Assembly: GCA_016712595.1 (NCBI GenBank)
Contig: JADJQT010000001.1
Location: forward strand, 721,501 to 785,500
Direction of reading: 5' to 3'
Origin: Rhodospirillales bacterium
GTDB taxonomy: Bacteria; Pseudomonadota; Alphaproteobacteria; Rhodospirillales; Defluviicoccaceae
DNA: 64,000 nt
Positions 28,641-37,242 of the stretch are shown here, one piece after another. The position numbers and the translations under genes were made by a program. Under the pieces are notes generated by a model. It made no database searches and had not been told where the DNA came from. It saw only the letters and a list, made by a program, of their open reading frames with translations. Numbering within the stretch: position 1 is the stretch's first letter; the number at the start of each line of letters is the position of its first letter.

Positions 28641-30608
28641 ATGAAGCTCATCAAGGCGCATGCAACGAATTACAGGAACATTATCGACTCCAATCCGGTC
28701 GATATTTCGCAGTCCACTTGCCTCGTAGGGAAAAACGAGGCGGGCAAGACGGCCTTCCTGAAGGCGCTCGAATGCCTCAGATCAACCAATCCCGATTTCA
28801 ATGACTACGGGAAGATCGAGAACTATCCGCGCCGCTACCTCTCCGAATACGATTCACGTCACCCGGATGGGCATGCCATCGTCATGCGCACTGAGTGGGA
28901 GATGGACGAGAGGGATGTCGCTGCGATCGAAGCCGAACTGGGTGAGGGCGTTGTCACCGGCAAAATCGTCACCATCAAGAAGGCCTACGAAGAGGATGGA
29001 ACCACCTGGACTGTTCCGATCGACGAGGAAAAGGTTCTCGACGGGCTTGGGAAGCGATTTTCGCTCAACAAGGATGAACGCGGAGGATTGGGTGGCGCAA
29101 AGACAACAGCAAGAGCCGCCGCTGCGTTGGAGGCCGTTGCCGAGCGGACCGACCGTCAGAAAGAGCTGCTTGAGGCTCTGAAGAAGTTCAGGAAGAACTC
29201 GGCCCAGTGCAGGGCGATCGATATCCTCAATCCCCGAACGCCGAAATTCCTCTATTTCTCGCACTATGACCGCATGAGCGGCGCGCTGTCGATCAACCAG
29301 CTTAACGCCGACAAGACGGCCGGAAAGCCCATCGACAATGGCGACCGGGTCTTCCTCGATTTCCTCGAATATGCCGGCACGACAATCGACGAGTTGGCCG
29401 CACTCGATCGCTTCGAGGAACTGAACGCCAAGTGCGAGGCGGCGGCCCTGCGCATCACCGAGCAGATTTTCGAGTATTGGACCCAGAACGATGACCTTGA
29501 GATCACGGTCGTCCTGTCAGAGGGTAAATCGGCCGATCCCGCGCCGTTCAACAGCGGCCCCGTCGCCCGCGCGCGCGTGAAGAACACGCTGCACGGCGTG
29601 ACCGTGCCGTTTTCCGAGCGGTCCGCCGGCTTCATCTGGTTCTTTTCCTTCCTGGTCAAATTCGCCCAGATCAAGAAAAGCCACGGCAGCGTTATCCTGC
29701 TGCTGGACGAGCCGGGCCTGACCCTGCACGGCACCGCGCAGAAAGACCTGCTGCGGTATTTCGCGGAGCAGATCGCGCCGAACCACCAACTGATTTACAC
29801 GACGCATTCGCCCTTCATGGTGCCGGCGGACGACCTCGCGAGCGTGCGCACCGTCGAGGATGTGGTGACGCGCGACGCCCGCGACCGGAAGCAATCCCAG
29901 GGCACGAAAATCCGACCTGACGTACTGACAACCGATCCGCAGACCAACTTTCCGATCTTCGGCGCAATGGGCTTTGAAGTCACCCAGACGCTGGTGATCG
30001 GCATGAACACGCTGCTGGTCGAAGGTCCGAGCGACATCCTGTATTTGCAAGCGGCGTCCGCCGTGCTGAAGGCAGCCGGACGCACGCACCTTGCGCCGCA
30101 ATGGGCCATCTGCCCGTCCGGCGGCATCGACAAAGTGCTGCCCTTCGTCCGCCTGTTTTACGGCAACAAGCTCAAGGTCGCCGTCCTGACCGACTTCGAG
30201 CGCGGCCAGAAGCGCAAGCTCGACGAGCTGCACAAGGCCGCGCTTCTCGATCACGAGCGCATCATTCTCGCCACCGAGATCGCGGGCAAGGATGAGGCAG
30301 ACATCGAGGATTTCTTCGAGCCGGCGCTGTTCGTCGAGCTGGTAAACAAGACCTATCAGCTACCGAAGACCCACGCGCTGACGGTCGAAAAGCTGGACGC
30401 GGCCGACACCACGACCGGGCGGCTGGTCAAGAAGGCGGAAGCCTATTTCCGTGTCCTTCCGCCTGAAATCCCGGAGTTCAGCCATTTCGACCCGTCCATG
30501 TACCTGTTGCAGCACCCGGAGCTGCTTCAGGGGAAGGGCGACAAAATCGAAAAAACGCTGGCGCGGTTCGAGGCGGCTTTCGACCGGATCGGAAAATTCC
30601 TGCCATGA
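28641..30608 (+). CDS. OLD-family ATPase with TOPRIM nuclease domain
   Basis: 655 residues. The N-terminal ABC-type ATPase begins MKLIKAHATNYRNI with Walker A GKNEAGKTAF; the signature/Walker B part is VILLLDEPGLTLHG and the H-loop TTHSPFM. The C-terminal TOPRIM domain has the acidic residues in LLVEGPSDILYL and VAVLTDFERG. This is the domain order of OLD nucleases, which act in phage exclusion, alone or with helicase partners (GajA in Gabija is a relative). No UvrD-type GajB follows; the neighbour is a divergent HerA-like ATPase. The ATG at 28641 is chosen because it begins the conserved ATPase. Confidence 0.83.
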   Translation: MKLIKAHATNYRNIIDSNPVDISQSTCLVGKNEAGKTAFLKALECLRSTNPDFNDYGKIENYPRRYLSEYDSRHPDGHAIVMRTEWEMDERDVAAIEAELGEGVVTGKIVTIKKAYEEDGTTWTVPIDEEKVLDGLGKRFSLNKDERGGLGGAKTTARAAAALEAVAERTDRQKELLEALKKFRKNSAQCRAIDILNPRTPKFLYFSHYDRMSGALSINQLNADKTAGKPIDNGDRVFLDFLEYAGTTIDELAALDRFEELNAKCEAAALRITEQIFEYWTQNDDLEITVVLSEGKSADPAPFNSGPVARARVKNTLHGVTVPFSERSAGFIWFFSFLVKFAQIKKSHGSVILLLDEPGLTLHGTAQKDLLRYFAEQIAPNHQLIYTTHSPFMVPADDLASVRTVEDVVTRDARDRKQSQGTKIRPDVLTTDPQTNFPIFGAMGFEVTQTLVIGMNTLLVEGPSDILYLQAASAVLKAAGRTHLAPQWAICPSGGIDKVLPFVRLFYGNKLKVAVLTDFERGQKRKLDELHKAALLDHERIILATEIAGKDEADIEDFFEPALFVELVNKTYQLPKTHALTVEKLDAADTTTGRLVKKAEAYFRVLPPEIPEFSHFDPSMYLLQHPELLQGKGDKIEKTLARFEAAFDRIGKFLP

Positions 30609-30682
30609 CCGCACACGTTCCCGACACCGCCAATCCGGCCCATCGCAAGGGCATGGCAGGCGCGCGGCCCGTAAAGCGTAAC

Positions 30683-30711
30683 TTGACAGGCAACACCCTT
30701 ACTAGTAGTAT
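30683..30711 (+). promoter_or_regulatory. Sigma-70-like promoter of the higBA operon
   Basis: A consensus TTGACA (30683-30688), a 17-nt spacer and TAGTAT (30706-30711). The higB ATG begins 5 nt after the -10 box, so the transcript would begin at or within a base or two of the start codon (leaderless). Confidence 0.65.
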
Positions 30712-30716
30712 GGGCC

Positions 30717-31007
30717 ATGAAGATCAGGAACGTGGTCCATAAGGGGCTGCGCAGATTCATCGAGGACGATGACGCGAGCGGATTGCAAGCGGCGGTGGTG
30801 CCGAAGCTGCGCCGGATCGTGTCCTTCCTGCAAGACATGGAGCGCGAAGATGAATTGCGCACCGTGCCGAGCTGGAAGGCGCACCAGATGACCGGCGACC
30901 GAAAGGGCACCTGGAGCCTGTTTATCACCAAGAACTGGCGGATCACGTTCGGGATCGACCAGGCTGAGATCGAAATCTTCGACCTGGATTATGAGGATTA
31001 CCACTAG
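30717..31007 (+). CDS. higB: HigB-type (RelE superfamily) toxin
   Basis: A 96-residue ribosome-dependent mRNase of the HigB/plasmid killer family. The pattern KGLRRFIEDDD...LRRIVSFLQDM...TVPSWKAHQMTGDRKGTWSLFITKNWRITFGID is characteristic, with the basic and aromatic residues at the C-terminal sheet (KNWRITF). The toxin precedes the antitoxin, the usual higBA order. There is no Shine-Dalgarno sequence before the ATG; the promoter position suggests a leaderless mRNA. It would stabilise the element in its host. Confidence 0.9.
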   Translation: MKIRNVVHKGLRRFIEDDDASGLQAAVVPKLRRIVSFLQDMEREDELRTVPSWKAHQMTGDRKGTWSLFITKNWRITFGIDQAEIEIFDLDYEDYH

Positions 31008-31016
31008 GAGGTGGTT

Positions 31017-31349
31017 ATGGCGACGATGCAAGGACTGAGAATGAAGAACCCGGCCCATCCTGGCGGGTTCGTCAAAAGCGAGATCATCGAGGCACTTTGC
31101 CTGTCGGTGACGGACGCCGCGCATGTGCTGGGCGTCACGCGCCCGGCACTGTCGGCGTTGCTGAACGAGCGGGCGCACCTGTCGCCGGAAATGGCACTGC
31201 GCATCGAGAAGGCGTTCGGCGTGGCGATGGATACGCTCATGCGTATGCAGAACAGCTACGACATTGCGCAGGCCCGCAAGCGGGAAAACGAGATCAACGT
31301 CGCGCCCTTCAAGGGCAAGCCGAACAATCCGCAGCAACCGCTAATATAG
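31017..31349 (+). CDS. higA: HigA-type antitoxin
   Basis: A 110-residue XRE-family HTH antitoxin: MKNPAHPGGFVKSEIIEALCLSVTDAAHVLGVTRPALSALLNERAHLSPEMALRIEKAFG. It lies 9 bp after higB with AGGAGG 5 nt before the ATG at 31017, so it is translated more strongly than the leaderless toxin. It should neutralise HigB and repress the promoter. Confidence 0.92.
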   Translation: MATMQGLRMKNPAHPGGFVKSEIIEALCLSVTDAAHVLGVTRPALSALLNERAHLSPEMALRIEKAFGVAMDTLMRMQNSYDIAQARKRENEINVAPFKGKPNNPQQPLI

Positions 31350-31377
31350 AAAATTCCAAAAAGGAGGCGAGAGAGAT

Positions 31378-31461
31378 ATGGCGCGGCCACTCATCCATCC
31401 CGGCGAAATCCTCGCCGACGAATTGCAGGAAATCGGTGTGACGCCGGCCGAGTTTCCATGA
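31378..31461 (+). pseudogene. Truncated HigA/VapI-type antitoxin start
   Basis: With a full Shine-Dalgarno sequence (AAGGAGG), this frame encodes a 27-residue peptide (MARPLIHPGEILADELQEIGV and six more) that matches the conserved N-terminus of HigA/VapI antitoxins and then stops. The rest of the HTH is missing. Its stop overlaps the ATG of the following methylase gene, so the methylase cassette appears to have been joined into an antitoxin gene. Confidence 0.75.
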
Positions 31462-32114
31462 ATCTTATCAAGTCCAAGAAGCGTGTTGCCGATCATGGGG
31501 AGGTGTTCACGCCGCCTTGGCTCGTGCAAAAAATGCTCGATCTCGTCAAGGGCGAGACGGAGCGAGTCGATTCCCGTTTTCTGGAGCCTGCCTGCGGCAG
31601 CGGGAATTTTCTCGTTCCTGTTCTACAGCGCAAGCTCGCCGCCGTTGAAGCGAAGTTCTGCAAGTCCGACTTCGAGAAGCGGCATTACGCGCTGTTGGCG
31701 CTGATGTGTTGCTACGGCATCGAACTGCTGGACGACAACATCGCCGAATGCCGGGCGAACATGCTGGAAGTGTTCGCGGAGTATCTTAATCTGGTGGACG
31801 AGGCGGATGAGCTGTATCGCGCCGCGTTCTTCGTGCTGTCACTCAATCTCGTGCATGGCGACGCCATGACCATGCGCGACATGAACGGCGCGCCGATCAA
31901 CGTGGTGGAGTGGGGCTATCTCGGCAAAGGCAAGTTCCAGCGGCGCGATTTCCGGCTCGATGTATTGACCGGCATGGCGAGCTTTGGCGCGGAAGACTCG
32001 TTGTTTTCCCAACTCGGCAGGCATGAGATTTTTACGCCCACCAGAGTGTATCCGCCGATGACACCGCGCGATTTGGCAGGATTTGCCAGCGGCGAAACGG
32101 GGGATGCCGTATGA
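31458..32114 (+). CDS. Methylase subunit A: AdoMet-binding half
   Basis: 218 residues. It has a strong motif I, RFLEPACGSGNFLVPVL, preceded by the N6-methylase lead-in EVFTPPWLVQKMLDL, and a later CYGIELLDDNIAECRANM (motif II-like). The catalytic motif (N/D)PPY is absent. The gene starts inside the truncated antitoxin relic and overlaps the next gene by 4 bp. It is best understood together with the next protein, which has the NPPY motif but a degenerate motif I. Confidence 0.78.
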   Translation: MNLIKSKKRVADHGEVFTPPWLVQKMLDLVKGETERVDSRFLEPACGSGNFLVPVLQRKLAAVEAKFCKSDFEKRHYALLALMCCYGIELLDDNIAECRANMLEVFAEYLNLVDEADELYRAAFFVLSLNLVHGDAMTMRDMNGAPINVVEWGYLGKGKFQRRDFRLDVLTGMASFGAEDSLFSQLGRHEIFTPTRVYPPMTPRDLAGFASGETGDAV

Positions 32115-33706
32115 ACGAACAGGCCGGTTTTACGTTACGGGGGCGCAATCCCGATGTTTTGACCTGCATCGCTAATCTGTCCAACGACGAGGTATTCACG
32201 CCGCCGGAGTTCGCAAACCGGATGCTGGATACGCTGGCAGGGGCATGGGCTGCACGTAACGGCGGCGCGAATATATGGGCGGATCGTTCCGTCCGCTTCC
32301 TTGATCCTTTCACGAAATCAGGTGTGTTTCTGCGGGAGATCGCCACGCGGCTGATCGCCGGGCTAACGGAAGAAATCCCCGACCTGCAAGAGCGGGTCGA
32401 TCATATCCTGACCCGGCAAATATTCGGCATCGGCATCACCACCCTGACCAGCCTGTTGGCGCGACGGAGCCTCTATTGCTCGAAACACGCCAACGGTGAA
32501 CATTCCGTGGCGAGAGGTTTTGCCACTGATGGCGGCAATATCTGGTTCGCGCGCACAGAACATTCGTGGAAGAACGCAAAATGCGAATTTTGTGGCGCAC
32601 CGCGCGCGCTCTTTGACCGGGGGCCGGCGCTAGAAAATCACGCCTACGCCTTCATCCATACCAACGACATAAAGGCTCGCATCGGCGAGCTGTTCGGAGC
32701 CGAAATGCAATTCGATGTGATTATCGGAAACCCACCGTATCAGCTATCTGCTGATGAGGCAGGGCAGAATGTCATGCCGATATATAACTTGTTCATCGAG
32801 CAAGCCAAAAATCTTCAACCCCGTTACATTACGATGGTTACACCCTCCCGCTGGATGGCGGGCGGGAAATACCTGGATGATTTTCGGTCCGAGATGCTTG
32901 GTGATCGTCGATTGTCGGTAATCGTCGATTATCACAACGCAGCCGAGATGTTTCCGTCCGTAGGAATCAATGGTGGCATTAGTTATTTTCTCTGGGATTC
33001 CGAACATGATGGAGATTGCGAAGTTACCACTGTTCGTGGCGGAATAGAAAATGGCCCTGATAAGCGCAACCTAAATGAGTTCGATGTTTTTATTAGAGAT
33101 ATTAGATCGGTCTATATTTTAAGAAAAGTCCTCGCCTTCTCCGAACCATCATTTTCTGATATTGTATCTCCTAGAGACCCGTTCGGCCCCGCCTTGAGTT
33201 CTAACTTCAAGGACTATCGGGCGAAGCCTAATGATGGCGATCTGCGCATACATTTGAACATCGGGACAAAACGTGAGACCGCTTGGGTGTCTCCACATTA
33301 CGTTACGAAAAGCGATCATCTCGTCGATGCGTGGAAAGTTCTGATCCCAAAAGCTGGCTCTGGCCGTGAACGAGAGAAAAGCGGGGTGGATCTTGTTTTG
33401 GGGCCACCGCTCGTAGCTGCTCCTGGATCTGTCTGCACCCTTACTTACGTTGTTGCGGGGCCGTTTGGGTCGAAGGAAGAGGCCGACAGTGTGCATTCAT
33501 ATCTCAAAACGCGGTTCGTGCGGTTTCTGGTATCGCTTAGGAAGATAAGCCAGGACGCCCCTCGTGGCGTTTACGGCTTTGTCCCGCAACAAACCTGGGC
33601 AGAAAGATGGACGGACGAGAAGCTATACGAGAAATATGGCCTTACGGCAGACGAGATCGCTTTCATTGAAAGCATGATCCGCCCGATGGCGGGTGCCGAT
33701 GAATAA
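32111..33706 (+). CDS. Methylase subunit B: Eco57I-like, catalytic NPPY half
   Basis: 531 residues. It also starts with a DEVFTPPEFANRMLD lead-in, but its motif I is altered to LDPFTKSGVFLREI (no GxG). The catalytic motif VIIGNPPYQLS lies near residue 207, followed by TMVTPSRWMAGG and a probable target-recognition region. A CEFCG pair and an upstream YCSKH suggest a zinc site. It overlaps the genes on both sides. The family is related to Eco57I-type N6-adenine methylases. The stretch at about 32930-33400 is clearly more A+T-rich than the flanks, as is common for target-recognition segments. Confidence 0.8.
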   Translation: MNEQAGFTLRGRNPDVLTCIANLSNDEVFTPPEFANRMLDTLAGAWAARNGGANIWADRSVRFLDPFTKSGVFLREIATRLIAGLTEEIPDLQERVDHILTRQIFGIGITTLTSLLARRSLYCSKHANGEHSVARGFATDGGNIWFARTEHSWKNAKCEFCGAPRALFDRGPALENHAYAFIHTNDIKARIGELFGAEMQFDVIIGNPPYQLSADEAGQNVMPIYNLFIEQAKNLQPRYITMVTPSRWMAGGKYLDDFRSEMLGDRRLSVIVDYHNAAEMFPSVGINGGISYFLWDSEHDGDCEVTTVRGGIENGPDKRNLNEFDVFIRDIRSVYILRKVLAFSEPSFSDIVSPRDPFGPALSSNFKDYRAKPNDGDLRIHLNIGTKRETAWVSPHYVTKSDHLVDAWKVLIPKAGSGREREKSGVDLVLGPPLVAAPGSVCTLTYVVAGPFGSKEEADSVHSYLKTRFVRFLVSLRKISQDAPRGVYGFVPQQTWAERWTDEKLYEKYGLTADEIAFIESMIRPMAGADE

Positions 33707-36239
33707 GCCCTCTATCGAGGAAATCCTCACACCCAAGCCGGAGGTTCGCCCTCGCCTCTATGCCTATGCTATCGCTGCCGATACGCATAAAGGCCTTCTC
33801 AAAGTTGGCCAGACCACCCGCAACGTGAAGCAGCGGGTGACTGAACAGCTTAAGACCGCCGCCATCACCAACTACACCATCGAGCTGGACGAGTGCGCCG
33901 AACGGGATGATGGCGGCATCATCACGGATCATGTCGTGCGCGAAGCCTTGAGGCGCAAGGGCTTCGCCAACCCGCAACTCGAATGGATGCAGTGCACGGT
34001 CGCGGATGTGAAAACCGTGTTGGCCGAACTGCGCACAGGCCAGCAATTTACCGGTACGCACCACGAGGATTTTCCACCGCGCAAGGAGCAGGTGGAAGCG
34101 GTGGAGCAGACCTACGCCTATTATCATTCCCGCTGGCAACAGGACGCCACCGCCGTTCCGCGTTTTCTCTGGAACGCGAAAATGCGCTTCGGCAAGACCT
34201 TCACCAGTTATCAGCTTGCCAAGAAGCTGGCTGCAAAGCGGGTGCTAGTGCTGACGTTCAAGCCCGCCGTTGAAGATGCGTGGCAGACCGACCTTGAATC
34301 CCATCAAGATTTTGACGGCTGGCAATATCTTTCGCGCAAATCCGGGCGTGACCCCAGCCAGATCGACCACGACAAGCCGGTGGTCTTTTTCGGGTCATTC
34401 CAGGACCTGCTAGGGCGCGACAAGGCAGGTAACATCAAGGCCCGCCACGAATGGGTTCACACAACCAATTGGGATTTGGTCGTGTTCGATGAATACCATT
34501 TCGGCGCATGGCGCGAGACGGCGAAGGAGCTGTTCGAGGGCGAGGATGCGACGGTCGCGAAGCAGGAAACCAGCCTCGAATACGCCGCCGATCTTGAAGA
34601 TGTGAACGAGGATTTGGGCGTGCTTTCGGAAAGCGAGGCGGAGTTCCTGCCGATCACCACGCGAGCCTATCTCTATCTCTCCGGCACCCCGTTCAAGGCG
34701 CTCGCCACCGGCGAGTTCATCGAGGAACAGATATTCAACTGGACCTACACCGACGAACAGCGCGCCAAGGCCGCGTTTGCCGCCCGGAATCCGGGCAAGC
34801 GCAATCCCTACGGCGCGTTGCCGCAGATGCGCCTGTTGACCTATCAGATGCCCGACGAGCTACTGGCGATTGCCAGCGCCGGGGAGTTTGACGAATTTGA
34901 CCTCAATGCCTTTTTCGCTGCCACCAGCACCGGCGATGCGGCGACGTTCAAGCACAAGACCGATGTGCAAAAATGGCTGGATATCATCCGGGGCGGCTAT
35001 GCGGCGCAAACAGTCGAGAGCCTGAGAACGGGCACCCGGCCACCGTTTCCCTATTCAGACGTGCGCCTCCTGCCATACCTGCAACATTCGTTCTGGTTCC
35101 TGCCCAATGTCGCCGCCTGCCACGCGATGGCGAACCTCCTGGCCGAGAAGCACAACGTATTCTGGCACGATTACGGGGTGATCGTGGCGGCGGGCACATC
35201 GGCAGGGATCGGCCTCGATGCACTGCCGCCCGTCCGGCAGGCGGTCGGCAGCGGCTTCGACTCGAAAACGATCACGCTGTCCTGCGGCAAGCTCACGACA
35301 GGCGTGACGGTGGCGCAGTGGTCGTCGATCCTGATGCTGCGCAACCTCAAATCGCCAGAAACCTATTTCCAGGCCGCATTCCGAGTGCAGTCGCCGTGGT
35401 CAATCAAGAACCCCAACGGCGACAATCCGAACGAGGAAGAAATCCTCAAGCCGGTCTGCTTTGTTTTTGATTTTGCGCCGACGCGCGCGCTGCGGCAATT
35501 GTCGGAATACGGCATCGGCCTTTCGCCGGGCGAGGCGAACCCAGAAAACGCCGTGCGCGAGCTTATCTCGTTCCTGCCGGTGCTGGCCTATGACGGTGCC
35601 AACATGACGCAGATAGACGCGGGCGGCATCCTCGACATCGCGATGGCGGGCACCTCGGCCACGCTGCTCGCCCGGAAATGGGAATCCGCGCTGCTGGTGA
35701 ATGTGGACAACGATACCCTGCGCCGCGTGCTGGATAGTCCCGAAGCGATGGCCGCCGTCGAACGCATCGAGGGCTGGCGGGCGCTCGGCGACAACATCAT
35801 CGAGACGATCATCAACAAGAGCGATAAGGTCAAGGAACTCAAGAATAAAGCGAAGGACGGCGACCTGACGCCAAACGAGAAGAGGGAACTGACCGATGGG
35901 GAAAAGGAATACAAATACAAGCGCAAGCTTGTTCAGGAAAAGCTGATAAAGTTCGCCACACGCATTCCCGCGTTCATGTATCTGACGGATTTCCGCGAGA
36001 ACACTCTTCAGGACGTAATCACTAAGCTGGAGCCAGACCTGTTCCTCGCTGTGACGGGCTTGACGGTGGCAGATTTCCATCTGCTGGTGCGCCTCAAGGT
36101 TTTCAACACCGAGCGGATGAACGAAGCCGTCTTTGCGTTCCGCCGTTACGAGGACGCCTCACTTCGCTACACGGGCATCGAAAGCCATGAGGGCCTGACG
36201 CATTACGGCCTCTATGATACCGTTGTAGCCCGAGAATAG
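33699..36239 (+). CDS. SF2 helicase with N-terminal T5orf172/GIY-YIG-like nuclease domain
   Basis: 846 residues. Residues about 15-60 (LYAYAIAADTHKGLLKVGQTTRNVKQRVTEQL) fit the T5orf172 branch of the GIY-YIG nuclease group. A superfamily-2 helicase follows: motif I is MRFGKTFTS, motif II is VVFDEYHFGAW, motif III is LYLSGTPFKAL, and a C-terminal helicase half contains SCGKLTTGVTV and FQAAFRVQSPW (motifs V-VI). The gene overlaps the methylase by 8 bp; a GTG at 33693 is an alternative start. This is the likely restriction (translocase-nuclease) subunit of the cassette. Confidence 0.82.
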   Translation: MNKPSIEEILTPKPEVRPRLYAYAIAADTHKGLLKVGQTTRNVKQRVTEQLKTAAITNYTIELDECAERDDGGIITDHVVREALRRKGFANPQLEWMQCTVADVKTVLAELRTGQQFTGTHHEDFPPRKEQVEAVEQTYAYYHSRWQQDATAVPRFLWNAKMRFGKTFTSYQLAKKLAAKRVLVLTFKPAVEDAWQTDLESHQDFDGWQYLSRKSGRDPSQIDHDKPVVFFGSFQDLLGRDKAGNIKARHEWVHTTNWDLVVFDEYHFGAWRETAKELFEGEDATVAKQETSLEYAADLEDVNEDLGVLSESEAEFLPITTRAYLYLSGTPFKALATGEFIEEQIFNWTYTDEQRAKAAFAARNPGKRNPYGALPQMRLLTYQMPDELLAIASAGEFDEFDLNAFFAATSTGDAATFKHKTDVQKWLDIIRGGYAAQTVESLRTGTRPPFPYSDVRLLPYLQHSFWFLPNVAACHAMANLLAEKHNVFWHDYGVIVAAGTSAGIGLDALPPVRQAVGSGFDSKTITLSCGKLTTGVTVAQWSSILMLRNLKSPETYFQAAFRVQSPWSIKNPNGDNPNEEEILKPVCFVFDFAPTRALRQLSEYGIGLSPGEANPENAVRELISFLPVLAYDGANMTQIDAGGILDIAMAGTSATLLARKWESALLVNVDNDTLRRVLDSPEAMAAVERIEGWRALGDNIIETIINKSDKVKELKNKAKDGDLTPNEKRELTDGEKEYKYKRKLVQEKLIKFATRIPAFMYLTDFRENTLQDVITKLEPDLFLAVTGLTVADFHLLVRLKVFNTERMNEAVFAFRRYEDASLRYTGIESHEGLTHYGLYDTVVARE

Positions 36240-36339
36240 CGGCGGTAGCTGGCTTCATGTGCTTCGCCAACGCCTTCCGGTAATAATCGGGGCCGGGAGG
36301 CTGTCGCCATCCCGGCCCGCTTCGTGCCGCGATAACGGT

Positions 36340-36615
36340 TCAGAAGGGGAGGTCATCGTCAGGGTCGTCTGGTTCGATGACGACGGACGATCCGAAGATC
36401 ATCGTGTACCCCTCTTGTTGAGCTTCTTGTTCGGTCTCGGCTTCAATTTCGCGGAATTGCCGCTCCAGTTCTTCGACGCCGGTCCTTAGCGCAATCGTCC
36501 AGAATGCCGGGTCGTTGATGATGTCGCTTCCGAGGAAGGCCTCGACCTTGCCGCGTAGCGGCTCCGGGATGGTGACGGTGAGCACCGCCGGCTTGTGCGG
36601 TTTCCTATTCTTCAT
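36340..36615 (-). CDS. Small hypothetical protein, second of a tandem paralogous pair
   Basis: 91 residues: KPAVLTVTIPEPLRGKVEAFLGSDIINDPAFWTIALRTGVEELERQ, ending in an acidic tail EPDDPDDDLPF. It shares the plan (T-V-P-E...-NDPxFW-...-GV-...-ER) with the protein upstream. It overlaps that gene by 11 bp. The pattern resembles small ribbon-helix-helix regulators, but this is not certain. Confidence 0.65.
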   Translation of the reverse strand: MKNRKPHKPAVLTVTIPEPLRGKVEAFLGSDIINDPAFWTIALRTGVEELERQFREIEAETEQEAQQEGYTMIFGSSVVIEPDDPDDDLPF

Positions 36616-36820
36616 GGCTGCTCTCCAGAGCGCGGAGCATTTCGCCAAGCTCTTGCTGCTCGCGCTCCCACTTCGCCACGCCCTGTTCCAGTATCGTTTC
36701 CCAGAACTCGGGGTCGTTGAGCCATTCCCACGCCAGGTTCATCGTGCGCAGGCGTTTCTGGAGGGTTTCGGGGACGGTCAGCGTGACCGTCTGGCGGCCA
36801 CCGGCCTGTTTGTCTTCCAT
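36605..36820 (-). CDS. Small hypothetical protein, first of a tandem paralogous pair
   Basis: 71 residues: RQTVTLTVPETLQKRLRTMNLAWEWLNDPEFWETILEQGVAKWERE. AAGGAG lies 7-8 nt before the ATG. The VTLTVPE strand followed by two helices suggests a ribbon-helix-helix fold, which could make this a regulator of the neighbouring genes. Confidence 0.68.
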   Translation of the reverse strand: MEDKQAGGRQTVTLTVPETLQKRLRTMNLAWEWLNDPEFWETILEQGVAKWEREQQELGEMLRALESSHEE

Positions 36821-37242
36821 CGGATCGCTCCTTCTTTCGGCTTTATCCGAGGAAAGTTATGGTGGATGCGAACGCCGAAGGCTTGGTCACGGGCTGGTCA
36901 AAAGATTGATCCGCTTGGCAGAATTACGGGTGAATTTCCATAAGTTATCTTATCACCGCCTCCGGTCGTCATGATAGGCGGCCACACGAAGGCGCACCTT
37001 TCAGAGTCATTTTTCATCGACGCGCAGCGATAACTCTCCATCCTTTTGCGGTTCTGCGGCCATTCCTTCCCGTCCTTTCGCCCGTTGCTTCCCCTGATGC
37101 TTTGTTCTGGCGGCCGTCGCCTTGCCGTCAATGACGCGGCCCGCTCCATTCGCTGCGCTCCCGTGTTGGTCTTGACCGCTGCGGCTTATGACGCCCGCCC
37201 GTCCTTTCGCATCGAAGCAACTTTGAACGAATGGAACTGAAA
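36821..37242. other. Intergenic region with conserved leader block, copy 2
   Basis: About 420 bp between divergent genes. The block at 37140-37166 repeats the one at 20486-20511. An A+T-rich patch at 36928-36955 may hold promoters. No ORF is supported. Confidence 0.5.
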
